Shown here piece by piece: positions 1 to 6,545 of a stretch of 9,717 bases of DNA (position 1 is the first letter of the stretch; the number at the start of each line of letters is the position of its first letter). Origin of the DNA: Kiritimatiellia bacterium (GTDB taxonomy: Bacteria; Verrucomicrobiota; Kiritimatiellia; RFP12; UBA3636); NCBI GenBank assembly GCA_017413145.1, contig JAFPUX010000144.1, positions 1 to 9,717 on the forward strand. The letters run 5' to 3'. The notes below the pieces were generated by a model. The model had not been told where the DNA came from and did not search any database. It was given only the letters and a program-made list of their open reading frames with translations. Position numbers and translations under genes: made by a program.

Positions 1-466
1 GGAAGCGACGGAAGGCGTCCGCGCGGTCGCGGGCGAAGCCCTTGCGGATGAGCGCCGCGGCGATGTGCGGGCGCGCCACGAGCTCGGGCGAGCCGGCCTC
101 GCGCTCGACCTCCGCGGGCGAGACCGGGCGGCCGAGGCGGGCGAGCTTCGCGTAGATTTCCGCGTTGCGGGCGCGGCGGCCGCCGCGGATCTTCTCCATC
201 GCCGCCGCGAGCGCGGCGTCCGCCGGGTCGAAGCCGTAGGCGAGCAAGTGGACGGTCCGCCCCGGCACGTCGGCCGAGATCTCCAGGCCGGCGACCGTCC
301 GCAGCCCCGCGGCCTCGGCCGCCGCGCGGAAGCGCTCCGCGCCGCGCCAGTTGTCGTGGTCGGTGAGCGCCGCGGCCGACAGCCCCGCCTCGCGCGCGAG
401 CGCGACGACCTCCTCCGGCGTGCGGGAGCCGTCGGAGAACGTGGAGTGCAGGTGCAGGTCGACCAT
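1..466 (-). CDS. PHP-domain metal-dependent phosphoesterase (YciV/TrpH-like), C-terminus cut by the window edge
   Basis: The reverse strand from 466 encodes at least 155 residues beginning MVDLHLHSTFSDGS, the first metal-binding motif of the PHP (polymerase and histidinol phosphatase) superfamily. Visible ligands are H5 and H7 (HxH), D12, the TDHD motif at residues 35-38, E62 in GLEIS, H73 and the RPH motif at 132-134. The order matches the YciV/TrpH (RNase AM) branch, known as 5'-3' exoribonucleases or 3',5'-nucleotide bisphosphatases. A cytosolic nucleotide or RNA phosphoesterase role is inferred from that family. The ATG at 464-466 is chosen because PHP proteins of this type start right before the HxH motif. 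A GTG 18 nt upstream is in frame but adds nothing conserved. No Shine-Dalgarno is evident. The gene diverges from pncB across a repeat-filled intergenic region. Roughly the last 120 residues expected for the family lie outside the window. Confidence 0.88.
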   Translation of the reverse strand, partial: MVDLHLHSTFSDGSRTPEEVVALAREAGLSAAALTDHDNWRGAERFRAAAEAAGLRTVAGLEISADVPGRTVHLLAYGFDPADAALAAAMEKIRGGRRARNAEIYAKLARLGRPVSPAEVEREAGSPELVARPHIAAALIRKGFARDRADAFRRF

Positions 467-474
467 GCGCGCGG

Positions 475-506
475 AGTCTAGCACAACGCGCCCCCGCGCC
501 GCAAAC
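475..506 (-). promoter_or_regulatory. Possible promoter of the PHP gene, giving a leaderless or near-leaderless transcript
   Basis: Reading the minus strand, TTGCGG and TAGACT are separated by 18 nt, and TAGACT ends only 8 nt before the chosen ATG. If used, transcription would start at or next to the start codon, which would agree with the missing Shine-Dalgarno. The -35 has only its first three bases right and the -10 is imperfect, so this is a weak, unaided pattern match. Confidence 0.25.
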
Positions 507-670
507 CGCGGCGTGGCGGGGGACCGACCTTGGTCCGGTCAACCGACAATCTCCGGGTCGCATTCGCCGCAAACTTTCAAACACAGAGCCCACGCGGAGC
601 GGCCGGAGCGGCCAAACGTACGCTTCGCGCCTCCATCGGCGCTTTCGCCGGTCCGCGATCCGGCTGGTAT

Positions 671-709
671 TTGGGTTGCTCGTGCGCCGCGGTCGCATGT
701 GCCGCGGGG
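671..709 (+). repeat. Direct repeat copy A (39 bp)
   Basis: This starts TTGGGTTGCTCGTGCGCCGC and matches 744-782 at 36 of 39 positions, offset by 73 bp. The two copies flank the CGTGAATGN tandem repeat and lie in the loop region of the foldback element. Confidence 0.8.
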
Positions 710-713
710 AAAC

Positions 714-740
714 CGTGAATGGCGTGAATGACGTGAATGT
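714..740 (+). repeat. 9-bp tandem repeat, CGTGAATGN x3
   Basis: Three consecutive 9-bp units, CGTGAATGG, CGTGAATGA and CGTGAATGT, differ only in the last base. They sit exactly between the two 39-bp direct repeats. Short degenerate tandem arrays with a similar look occur at 4253-4273 and 8986-9016. Confidence 0.85.
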
Positions 741-808
741 GTTTTGGGTTGCCCGTGCGCCGCGGTCGCAGGCGCCGCGGGGTGCGGGGCGGAGCCCCGC
801 CCCAAAAC
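741..808. repeat. Small palindromic element bounded by GTTTTGGG / CCCAAAAC, containing direct repeat copy B
   Basis: A perfect 8-bp inverted pair, GTTTTGGG (741-748) and CCCAAAAC (801-808), encloses direct repeat copy B (744-782) and a perfect 7-bp hairpin: GCGGGGC (784-790), loop GGA, GCCCCGC (794-800). The hairpin resembles those in the hrpA insertions (GAGGGC-GGA-GCCCTC and GAGGGGC-GCA-GCCCCTC), with a compensatory A-T to C-G change in the stem. This suggests an intergenic member of the same repeat family. Confidence 0.6.
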
Positions 809-810
809 TT

Positions 811-832
811 GCGTTTTGCAACGGCAAAACGC
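811..832. repeat. Perfect hairpin with 9-bp arms
   Basis: GCGTTTTGC (811-819), loop AACG, GCAAAACGC (824-832) form a perfect 9-bp stem. An alternative stem, CGCCG-AAAA-CGGCG (830-843), overlaps its right arm, so the two are mutually exclusive. The site lies inside the right arm of the foldback element. No T-tract follows on either strand in a position that would make it a convincing intrinsic terminator. Confidence 0.6.
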
Positions 833-939
833 CGAAAACGGCGCGAAGCGGGAATGTCGGCCGCTCCGGCCGCTCCGTGTTTCTCTGTGTTGAAACTTCC
901 GTTGCATGCGACCGCGGAGGGCCTGCGCGCCGCAAACGC

Positions 940-968
940 TTTCTTTTCGATGCAAATTATGCTAGCAT
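940..968 (+). promoter_or_regulatory. Weak candidate promoter of pncB
   Basis: TTTCTT (940-945), a 17-nt spacer and TAGCAT (963-968) lie in a locally AT-rich patch about 38 nt before the pncB start. The -10 matches four of six consensus positions and the -35 only its first two. An overlapping TATGCT at 958-963 is an alternative -10. The patch is the only AT-rich segment between the foldback element and the gene. Confidence 0.3.
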
Positions 969-1005
969 TCAAGCCCTTCCCGTGGCACGCGGGACACGGA
1001 GATCC

Positions 1006-2193
1006 ATGGACCAGCCGATCATCACGTCCCTGCTCGAGCAGGACTTCTACAAGTTCACGATGGGGCAGCTCGTGCTGCACCAGCTGCCCACCGTCGACGT
1101 CCGCGTCGAGTTCCGGCTGCGCACGCCGGGCGTGGACCTGCGGCCGTACGTCCCCGCCATCCGCGAGGAACTCGACCACCTCTGCACGCTGCGCTTCACG
1201 GACGACGAGATCGCCTACCTGCGCGGCATCCGCTTCCTCGCGCCCGACTTCTGCGACTACCTCAAGCGCCTGTGGCTCTACCGCGAGCAGGTGCACGTCG
1301 AGGAGGCCCCGTCCGCGCAGGGCGGCGTCGCCATCTGGGCCGAAGGCCCGTGGCGCGACGTGATCTGGTTCGAGATCCCCGTCCTGGCGATCGTCCAGGA
1401 GACCTACATGCGCGGCCGCGTGAAGAGCCTCGCCGAGGCCCGCCGCCGGCTGCGCCGCAAGATCGACGCGTTCGACCGCCACGCCGACTGGGGCTTCAAG
1501 GTCGCCGACTTCGGCCTGCGCCGCCGCTTCTCCGGCGCGTGGCAGGAGGAGGTCGTGCGCGAGTTCGCCGACCGCGGCCGCCGCATCTTCTCCGGCACGT
1601 CGAACGTCTACCTCGCCAAGAAGTTCGGCGTCTCGCCCATCGGAACGTTCGCGCACGAGCTCTTCATGGGCGTCATGGGCACCGACGTGCGCGTCTCCGA
1701 GGTCCAGCGCCGCACGCTCGACATGTGGGCGCACGAATACCGCGGCGAGCTCGGCATCGGCCTTTCGGACATCTTCGGCTTCCGCGCGTTCCTGCGCGAC
1801 TTCGACCTCTACTTCGCCAAGCTCTTCGACGGCTGCCGCCACGACTCGGGCGACCCGTTCACGTGGGGCGAGATGCTCATCGCGCACTACAAGAAGCTCC
1901 GCATCGACCCGCGCACCAAGACCGCCTGCTGGAGCGACAGCCTCGACACGAAAAAGGCGCTCGCCATCGCGCGGCGCTTCCACGACCGCATCAAGGTCAC
2001 CTTCGGCATCGGGACGCACCTCACGAACGACACGGGCGTCGAGCCGCTCTCGATCGTGATGAAGCTCACCGAGAGCAACGGCCACCCCGTCGTGAAGCTC
2101 TCCGACTCCATCGGCAAGTCCATGTGCAACGACGCCTCGTTCGTCGAGTACGTCAAGCAGCAGTACGACTGGAAATCCATCGACGACCCCTAA
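1006..2193 (+). CDS. pncB: Nicotinate phosphoribosyltransferase
   Basis: This 395-residue protein converts nicotinate and PRPP to nicotinate mononucleotide, the first committed step of the Preiss-Handler NAD salvage route in the cytosol. Family signatures are clear: the N-terminal LLEQDFYKFTMGQ (residues 9-21), FSGTSNVYLAKKFG (195-208), the active-site GTFAHELFM (213-221), HDSGDPFTWGE (279-289), WSDSLD (309-314), FGIGTHLTND (333-342) and VKLSDSIGK (363-371). H217 probably corresponds to the autophosphorylated His-219 of the Salmonella enzyme. In FGIGTHLTND a His replaces the more usual Asn. Length equals the bacterial family norm of about 400. The ATG is preceded by GGAG about 4 nt upstream, one of the few credible ribosome sites here. 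The open frame continues upstream into the repeat region, but that extension has no conserved sequence. A hairpin follows the stop. Confidence 0.96.
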   Translation: MDQPIITSLLEQDFYKFTMGQLVLHQLPTVDVRVEFRLRTPGVDLRPYVPAIREELDHLCTLRFTDDEIAYLRGIRFLAPDFCDYLKRLWLYREQVHVEEAPSAQGGVAIWAEGPWRDVIWFEIPVLAIVQETYMRGRVKSLAEARRRLRRKIDAFDRHADWGFKVADFGLRRRFSGAWQEEVVREFADRGRRIFSGTSNVYLAKKFGVSPIGTFAHELFMGVMGTDVRVSEVQRRTLDMWAHEYRGELGIGLSDIFGFRAFLRDFDLYFAKLFDGCRHDSGDPFTWGEMLIAHYKKLRIDPRTKTACWSDSLDTKKALAIARRFHDRIKVTFGIGTHLTNDTGVEPLSIVMKLTESNGHPVVKLSDSIGKSMCNDASFVEYVKQQYDWKSIDDP

Positions 2194-2200
2194 TCCGCGA

Positions 2201-2240
2201 GGATGCCGCCGCGCAACTTCGTCGCGGGCGGCATCCATCG
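2201..2240 (+). terminator. Hairpin after pncB, possible terminator
   Basis: GGATGCCGCC (2201-2210) pairs perfectly with GGCGGCATCC (2227-2236). Three further inner pairs (GCG with CGC) are possible with one bulged base. It begins 7 nt after the pncB stop and is followed by ATCGTTT, only a short T-run, so it is a suboptimal intrinsic terminator. Confidence 0.45.
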
Positions 2241-2280
2241 TTTCTCCGCTTCGCTCCGGAAAACCCCGGAACAGCAAGAA

Positions 2281-2309
2281 TTGCACCGAAACACGAAATG
2301 CCGCAGAAT
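2281..2309 (+). promoter_or_regulatory. Candidate promoter of gmd
   Basis: TTGCAC (2281-2286), a 17-nt spacer and CAGAAT (2304-2309) lie 32 nt before the gmd start, in the least GC-rich part of the gap between pncB and gmd. Three of six -35 and four of six -10 positions match the sigma-70 consensus. Together with the hairpin after pncB, this suggests gmd is transcribed separately. Confidence 0.35.
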
Positions 2310-2341
2310 CCCGGCCCATCAACGAAACCCATTCCCAAGAC

Positions 2342-3340
<999 letters not shown>

Positions 3341-3341
3341 G

Positions 3342-3379
3342 GATCCGCTCCGCGGCGGCGCGCCGCCGCGGAGCGGATC
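3342..3379. repeat. Perfect 38-bp palindrome directly after gmd
   Basis: Bases 3342-3379 read identically on both strands with no spacer: GATCCGCTCCGCGGCGGCG followed by its exact complement. As RNA it would give about 17 bp of stem with a 4-nt loop. It starts one base after the gmd stop codon. The next T-rich stretch (TTTTCTTT, after a run of eight C at 3390-3397) begins 18 nt later, too far for a standard intrinsic terminator. It may end the gmd transcript by another mechanism, insulate the next module, or be a dispersed REP-like element. Confidence 0.85.
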
Positions 3380-3397
3380 GCGTGGACTGCCCCCCCC

Positions 3398-3426
3398 TTT
3401 TCTTTGCGAACGGCCTGTGGTAGACT
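3398..3426 (+). promoter_or_regulatory. Candidate promoter of the small protein-GNAT module
   Basis: TTTTCT (3398-3403), a 17-nt spacer and TAGACT (3421-3426) lie 35 nt before the chosen start of the small protein, right after an eight-C run. The -10 matches four of six positions; the -35 is poor. TAGACT also appears as the candidate -10 of the PHP gene. Confidence 0.3.
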
Positions 3427-3461
3427 CGTTTGCGTTCACCGACCACGAAAAAGGCTTGGCA

Positions 3462-3635
3462 ATGGCAACGGCAATCAAGGCGATTCCCACGCTCAAAGGC
3501 CGCGAGGCGCGTTCGTTTCTGCGCCGCGCGGACATGGTCGAACGCACCCGCCAAGGTGCGTCCGGCAATCGGAACGACCATCCTTTCTGCCGCATGGCCC
3601 GGAGCATTTTGAAACGTTCCGGCGTCGGCAAGTAG
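3462..3635 (+). CDS. Small protein of unknown function paired with a GNAT acetyltransferase (possible antitoxin)
   Basis: This encodes 57 residues starting MATAIKAIPTLKGREARSFL and ending in a basic ILKRSGVGK. The theoretical charge is strongly positive (many Arg and Lys), and no domain such as ribbon-helix-helix is obvious. The MATAI...IPTL-G-A start resembles small proteins I recall encoded directly before GNAT acetyltransferases of this type in Bacteroidota and related groups. That recollection is unverified. A frame-open GTG start at 3417 would add 15 residues, but the candidate -10 would fall inside the gene; the internal ATG is preferred and has AAAAAGG about 8 nt upstream. The GNAT gene follows after 17 nt, so the two are probably co-transcribed. 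It could be an antitoxin, a regulator, or a substrate of the acetyltransferase. Composition is less GC-rich than that of the flanking genes. Confidence 0.65.
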   Translation: MATAIKAIPTLKGREARSFLRRADMVERTRQGASGNRNDHPFCRMARSILKRSGVGK

Positions 3636-3652
3636 AATCGCGTTCGGTCCCG

Positions 3653-4261
3653 ATGTCGTTTCTGGCGGACAAATGCACGTTCTGCGAATTGACGGAAAGC
3701 GTCCTCTCCGCTTGCCGTCCGTTTTCCTGCGGAAACGAGGATTTGGACGACTTTTTCGCGCACGACGCCACGCGCTACGCGCATTTCCTGATGGGAAAGA
3801 CCTATTGTTTCCGGCTGGTCAAGGATCCCGGAACCATCGTTTGCGCATTTACCGTCTCGAACGACAGCATTCGCATCTACGACCTCCCTCGCGGGCGGCG
3901 GGACCACATGAAAAGGCTCACGCACCACGAGAAACCCCTCCGGCGTTATCCCGGCGTTCTGCTCGGCCGCCTCGGCGTCGGCGCAGAATTCGCGGGACGA
4001 GGAATCGGAAGCAAAACGCTGGACTTCGTCAAGGGCTGGTTCTATTCTTCTGAAAACAAGACCGGCTGCCGGTTCGTCATCGTCGACGCCGTAAACGAAC
4101 CTCGAATCGTCTCCTTTTATGAAAGGAACGGATTCCATCCCCTCTTTTCTTCCGAAGAGCAAGAGTTTCTCTACACGGGCGGCAAAAAAGGCGAACCCGT
4201 CGACCTTTCGACCCGACTCTTGTACTTCGATCTTCTCGAATTGCAGAAATCCGATTCTTGA
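3653..4261 (+). CDS. GNAT-family N-acetyltransferase (possible toxin of a two-gene module)
   Basis: This 202-residue protein has a GNAT fold. The acetyl-CoA binding motif A is LGRLGVGAEFAGRGIGSKTL (residues 104-123) with the pyrophosphate loop at GRGIGS (115-120). The second signature FYERNGF is at 155-161, and Y156 is a candidate general acid. The N-terminal CGNEDLDDFFAHDA (26-39) and GKTYCF (48-53) resemble GNAT proteins of the TacT toxin type and their uncharacterised relatives. The substrate cannot be read from sequence; aminoacyl-tRNA acetylation is possible by analogy only. The ATG at 3653 lies 17 nt after the small-protein gene and has no clear Shine-Dalgarno. G+C is visibly below that of its neighbours (two counted 60-base blocks: 58% and 50%), with many A/T-ending codons, suggesting later acquisition. 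Its last residues (KSDS) and stop codon come from a heptameric tandem repeat. Confidence 0.85.
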   Translation: MSFLADKCTFCELTESVLSACRPFSCGNEDLDDFFAHDATRYAHFLMGKTYCFRLVKDPGTIVCAFTVSNDSIRIYDLPRGRRDHMKRLTHHEKPLRRYPGVLLGRLGVGAEFAGRGIGSKTLDFVKGWFYSSENKTGCRFVIVDAVNEPRIVSFYERNGFHPLFSSEEQEFLYTGGKKGEPVDLSTRLLYFDLLELQKSDS

Positions 4262-4273
4262 TTCCCGATTCCG
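4253..4273 (+). repeat. 7-bp tandem repeat GATTCNN x3 spanning the GNAT stop codon
   Basis: GATTCTT, GATTCCC and GATTCCG follow each other without spacers, and a more diverged GAAATCC precedes them. The TGA stop of the GNAT gene (4259-4261) lies across the first unit boundary, so the array has supplied or replaced the end of the gene. Only 36 bp separate this stop from the lgt start. Confidence 0.75.
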
Positions 4274-4297
4274 TTCGTCTTTGCCTCTGCCCACAAG

Positions 4298-5152
4298 GTG
4301 CATCCGATCCTGTTCCATCTCGGCCCCTTCACCCTGCACAGCTACGGGCTGTGCATGGCGCTGGGCATCCTCTGCGCCTACTGGTTCCTCGCGAAGCTGG
4401 CGGCGCGGCGCGGGATCGCGTCCGAGTCGCTCGCGAACCTCGTCGTGGCGCTGGTGTTCGTCGGCCTGGCGGGCGCGCGGACGTTCTACGTGGCGGAGCA
4501 CTGGAGCGCGCTGTTCGCCGGCGACCCGGCCGCGGCGGTCCGCATCTGGGAGGGCGGGCTCATGTTCTACGGGAGCATCGTCTTCGGCGCGGCGGGGCTC
4601 GTCCTCTGGTGCCTGTGGCGGCGCCAGCGCGTCCTGGAATGGCTCGACCTGTTCGCCGTCGCCGTCCCGCTCGGGCAGGCGTTCGGCCGCGTGGGCTGCT
4701 TCCTGAACGGCTGCTGCTGGGGCCGTGCGTGCGAGACAGCGCTCTCCGTGCGCTACCCGGCGCATTCGGCGCCGTGGCGCGAACAGCTCGACGCCGGGCT
4801 CCTCCTGCCCTTCTCGGACGGCTCGCTGCCCGCGCGCTCGCTGCCCGTCCTGCCGACGCAGCTCTTCGAGGCGGCCGGCTGCCTCGCGCTCTTCGTGCTG
4901 CTGCTGTGGCTCTTCCGCCGCCTGCACCCGGCGTCGGACGCCGGGAAGCCCGCGCGCTTCCCGGGCGCGATCGCCGCCGGCTACTTTCTCGGCTACGGCG
5001 CGATCCGCTTCGTGGACGAGATCTTCCGCGCGGACGAGCGCCTGCACTTCGGGTGGTTCTCGATCTCGCAGTCGATCAGCATGGCGCTCTGGGCCCTCGG
5101 CCTCGCGCTCCTCGCGCGGCTGGCGCTGGCCCGGCGCGCCCCGAACCCGTAG
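4298..5152 (+). CDS. lgt: Prolipoprotein diacylglyceryl transferase with an atypical signature
   Basis: This 284-residue inner-membrane protein transfers diacylglycerol from phosphatidylglycerol to the lipobox cysteine of prolipoproteins, the first lipoprotein maturation step. The family start HPILFHLGPFTLHSYGLCMALGI (residues 2-24) and about seven hydrophobic segments are visible. WEGGLMFYG is at 84-92, the signature GRVGCFLNGCCWG at 130-142, and a C-terminal R237 and E241 (RFVDEIFR) match the essential pair R239/E243 of E. coli. In the signature, R131 is kept, but E. coli N146 and E151 align to C134 and C139. The GCFLNGCC form recurs in Lgt of PVC and other phyla as I recall, so loss of activity is not implied. 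Start is GTG; no in-frame ATG exists between the preceding stop and the conserved N-terminus, and there is no clear Shine-Dalgarno. The MATE gene follows after 7 nt. Confidence 0.92.
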   Translation: MHPILFHLGPFTLHSYGLCMALGILCAYWFLAKLAARRGIASESLANLVVALVFVGLAGARTFYVAEHWSALFAGDPAAAVRIWEGGLMFYGSIVFGAAGLVLWCLWRRQRVLEWLDLFAVAVPLGQAFGRVGCFLNGCCWGRACETALSVRYPAHSAPWREQLDAGLLLPFSDGSLPARSLPVLPTQLFEAAGCLALFVLLLWLFRRLHPASDAGKPARFPGAIAAGYFLGYGAIRFVDEIFRADERLHFGWFSISQSISMALWALGLALLARLALARRAPNP

Positions 5153-5159
5153 CGCGGCC

Positions 5160-6545
5160 ATGTCGGACCCGGCCCGCCGGAAGCCCGCCGAGGACGGCGG
5201 ATACCGCCACGTGCTGCGCCTCGTCGTCCCGATGGTGCTCAGCAACGCGGCGTTCACCGTGATGCAGTTCACCGACCGCGTGCTCGTCACGCGGTTCTCG
5301 TCGGACGCGATCCAGGCGGCCCTCCCCGCCGGCATCCTCACGTTCTGCCTGCTGAGCCTCTTCTCCGCGACGGCCGGCTACGCGGGGACGTTCGTCGCGC
5401 AATACCACGGCGCGGGCGACCGGCGCGCGACGATCCGCTCCGCCGCGGCCGGCGTCTGGCTCACGGTCCTCTTCCTCCCGTTCTTCGCGGCGCTGCTGCC
5501 GCTCTGCTCGTGGATCCTCTCGCTCGCCGCGCGCGACGCGGCGCTCTTCGCGCTCGAGGACCGCTACGCGTTCTGGATGCTCCTCGGCGCGGCGCCCGTT
5601 TCGCTGCACTGGGTGCTCTCGGGCTACCTCACCGGGCGCAACCGCGTCGTCGCGAACGCGCTCGTCACCGTGGCGGGGTGCGCCGCCAACGTCGCCCTCG
5701 ACATCTGGCTGATCTTCGGCGGGTGGGGCGTCCCCGCGCTCGGGCTCGAAGGCGCCGGCATCGCGACGTTCGCCTCCGTCGTCCTCCAGGACCTCGTCCT
5801 CCTCGCGATCGTCTTCGCGGAGCGCGACGTGCGCGCGACGCCTCGCCGCGAGCTGCTCCGCCCCGACTGGGGGCTCGTGCGCCGCATCGTGCGCTTCGGC
5901 CTGCCGGCCGGCGTGCAGCTCTGCTTCGACATGGCGAGCTTCTCGGTGTTCGTCCTGCTCACGGGGCGGCTCGACGAACTCTCGCTCGCGACGAGCAACG
6001 TCGCCTTCTCGATCAACAACCTCGCCTTCGCCCCGCTCCTGGGCTTCAGCAACGTCGCCTCGATCCTCGCCGGACAGTTCCAGGGCGCGGAAAAGCCGAA
6101 GCTCGCGCAGGGCTCCGTCATGCGATGCCTGCGCCTCGCGTGGTCCTACATGGCGGTCTGCGCGGTCGCCTTCGTGCTGCTGCCCGAAACGCTCCTCGGC
6201 GCGTTCCGCTCGCCCGACGCGCCCTACACCGCCGCGGAGATGGCGGCGCTCGGACGTACGCTGCTGGCGATGCTCGCCGCGTGGGGGATGTTCGACACGA
6301 TGAACGTCGTCTTCCTCGGCGCGCTCAAGGGCGCGGGCGACACGCGCTTCGCGATGGCGTGGCTGCTCGGCACCGAGTGGGCGCTCTACGTCCCGGCCGT
6401 CGCGCTCGCGATGGTCGCGTTCCACGGCGGCATCCTCGCCGCGTGGTGGATCCAGCTCGCCTACATCGTTCTGCTCTCCACGGGCCTCTACGTGCGCTGG
6501 CGCCGCGGCAGGTGGATGTCCATCAAGCTCGTCGAACCCGCATGA
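5160..6545 (+). CDS. MATE-family multidrug or metabolite exporter
   Basis: This 461-residue polytopic membrane protein has about twelve hydrophobic segments in two homologous halves, the MATE (multi-antimicrobial extrusion) plan. It includes a proline-bearing first helix (VVPMVLSNAAF, residues 22-32), D39 in FTDRVLV, GLEGAGIAT (195-203), the second-half start FGLPAGVQ (246-253) and LKGAGDTRF (389-397). MATE transporters export cationic drugs or metabolites with Na+ or H+ antiport; related MOP-superfamily flippases move lipid-linked sugars. The substrate cannot be determined here. Length is normal for the family (about 450-480). The ATG at 5160 is selected because upstream frame sequence is the shadow of lgt. 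It lies 7 nt after lgt and overlaps hrpA by ATGA, implying one transcript and perhaps translational coupling. No Shine-Dalgarno is visible. Confidence 0.92.
   Translation: MSDPARRKPAEDGGYRHVLRLVVPMVLSNAAFTVMQFTDRVLVTRFSSDAIQAALPAGILTFCLLSLFSATAGYAGTFVAQYHGAGDRRATIRSAAAGVWLTVLFLPFFAALLPLCSWILSLAARDAALFALEDRYAFWMLLGAAPVSLHWVLSGYLTGRNRVVANALVTVAGCAANVALDIWLIFGGWGVPALGLEGAGIATFASVVLQDLVLLAIVFAERDVRATPRRELLRPDWGLVRRIVRFGLPAGVQLCFDMASFSVFVLLTGRLDELSLATSNVAFSINNLAFAPLLGFSNVASILAGQFQGAEKPKLAQGSVMRCLRLAWSYMAVCAVAFVLLPETLLGAFRSPDAPYTAAEMAALGRTLLAMLAAWGMFDTMNVVFLGALKGAGDTRFAMAWLLGTEWALYVPAVALAMVAFHGGILAAWWIQLAYIVLLSTGLYVRWRRGRWMSIKLVEPA

Larger units (their letters stand above)
553..916. repeat. Imperfect long inverted-repeat (foldback) element upstream of pncB
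   Basis: The arms 553-650 and about 822-916 are imperfect inverted copies of each other. Exact blocks include GGAGCGGCCGGAGCGGCC (596-613, complement at 859-876) and CGCTTCGCGCC (621-631, complement at 840-850). Near-exact blocks around AACACAGAG and GGTCGCAT (558-590 against 880-913) extend the arms outward, and TCGGCG plus GCCG extend them inward. The arms are about 95 bp with several small indels and enclose roughly 170 bp of further repeats. No transposase is encoded. It could be a non-autonomous (MITE-like) foldback element or two inverted copies of a dispersed repeat. The pairing was read by eye, so exact ends are uncertain. Confidence 0.7.
467..1005. other. Divergent intergenic region of about 540 bp, filled by repeats
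   Basis: No credible gene is present. Open frames here are low-complexity Arg/Ala/Pro-rich translations of repeat DNA with no recognisable domain. The stretch holds an imperfect inverted-repeat element (553-916) with two direct repeats, a 9-bp tandem repeat and two strong hairpins inside it. Candidate promoters for the two divergent genes lie at the ends, outside the repeat element. Several A-tracts and T-tracts occur here, unlike the flanking coding DNA. Confidence 0.8.

Noticed and set aside
553..916. CRISPR array or riboswitch upstream of pncB
   Set aside because: Repeats are not regularly spaced with unique spacers, no cas genes are seen, and I recognise no riboswitch core. The inverted arms fit a foldback repeat better.
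676..1005. N-terminal extension of the pncB reading frame into the repeat region
   Set aside because: NAPRTase homology begins at the ATG at 1006, which has GGAG upstream, and the extension is only translated repeat DNA.
3342..3405. Standard intrinsic terminator after gmd
   Set aside because: The strong hairpin is separated from the first T-run by 18 nt including eight C residues, so the usual hairpin plus U-tract arrangement is missing.
3417..3461. Earlier GTG start of the small protein
   Set aside because: The candidate -10 (3421-3426) would lie within the gene, and the MATAI start with AAAAAGG upstream fits better.
3404..3652. Upstream extension of the GNAT frame
   Set aside because: It overlaps the small gene in another frame and has no GNAT homology. 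The protein begins sensibly at MSFLADKCTFCEL.
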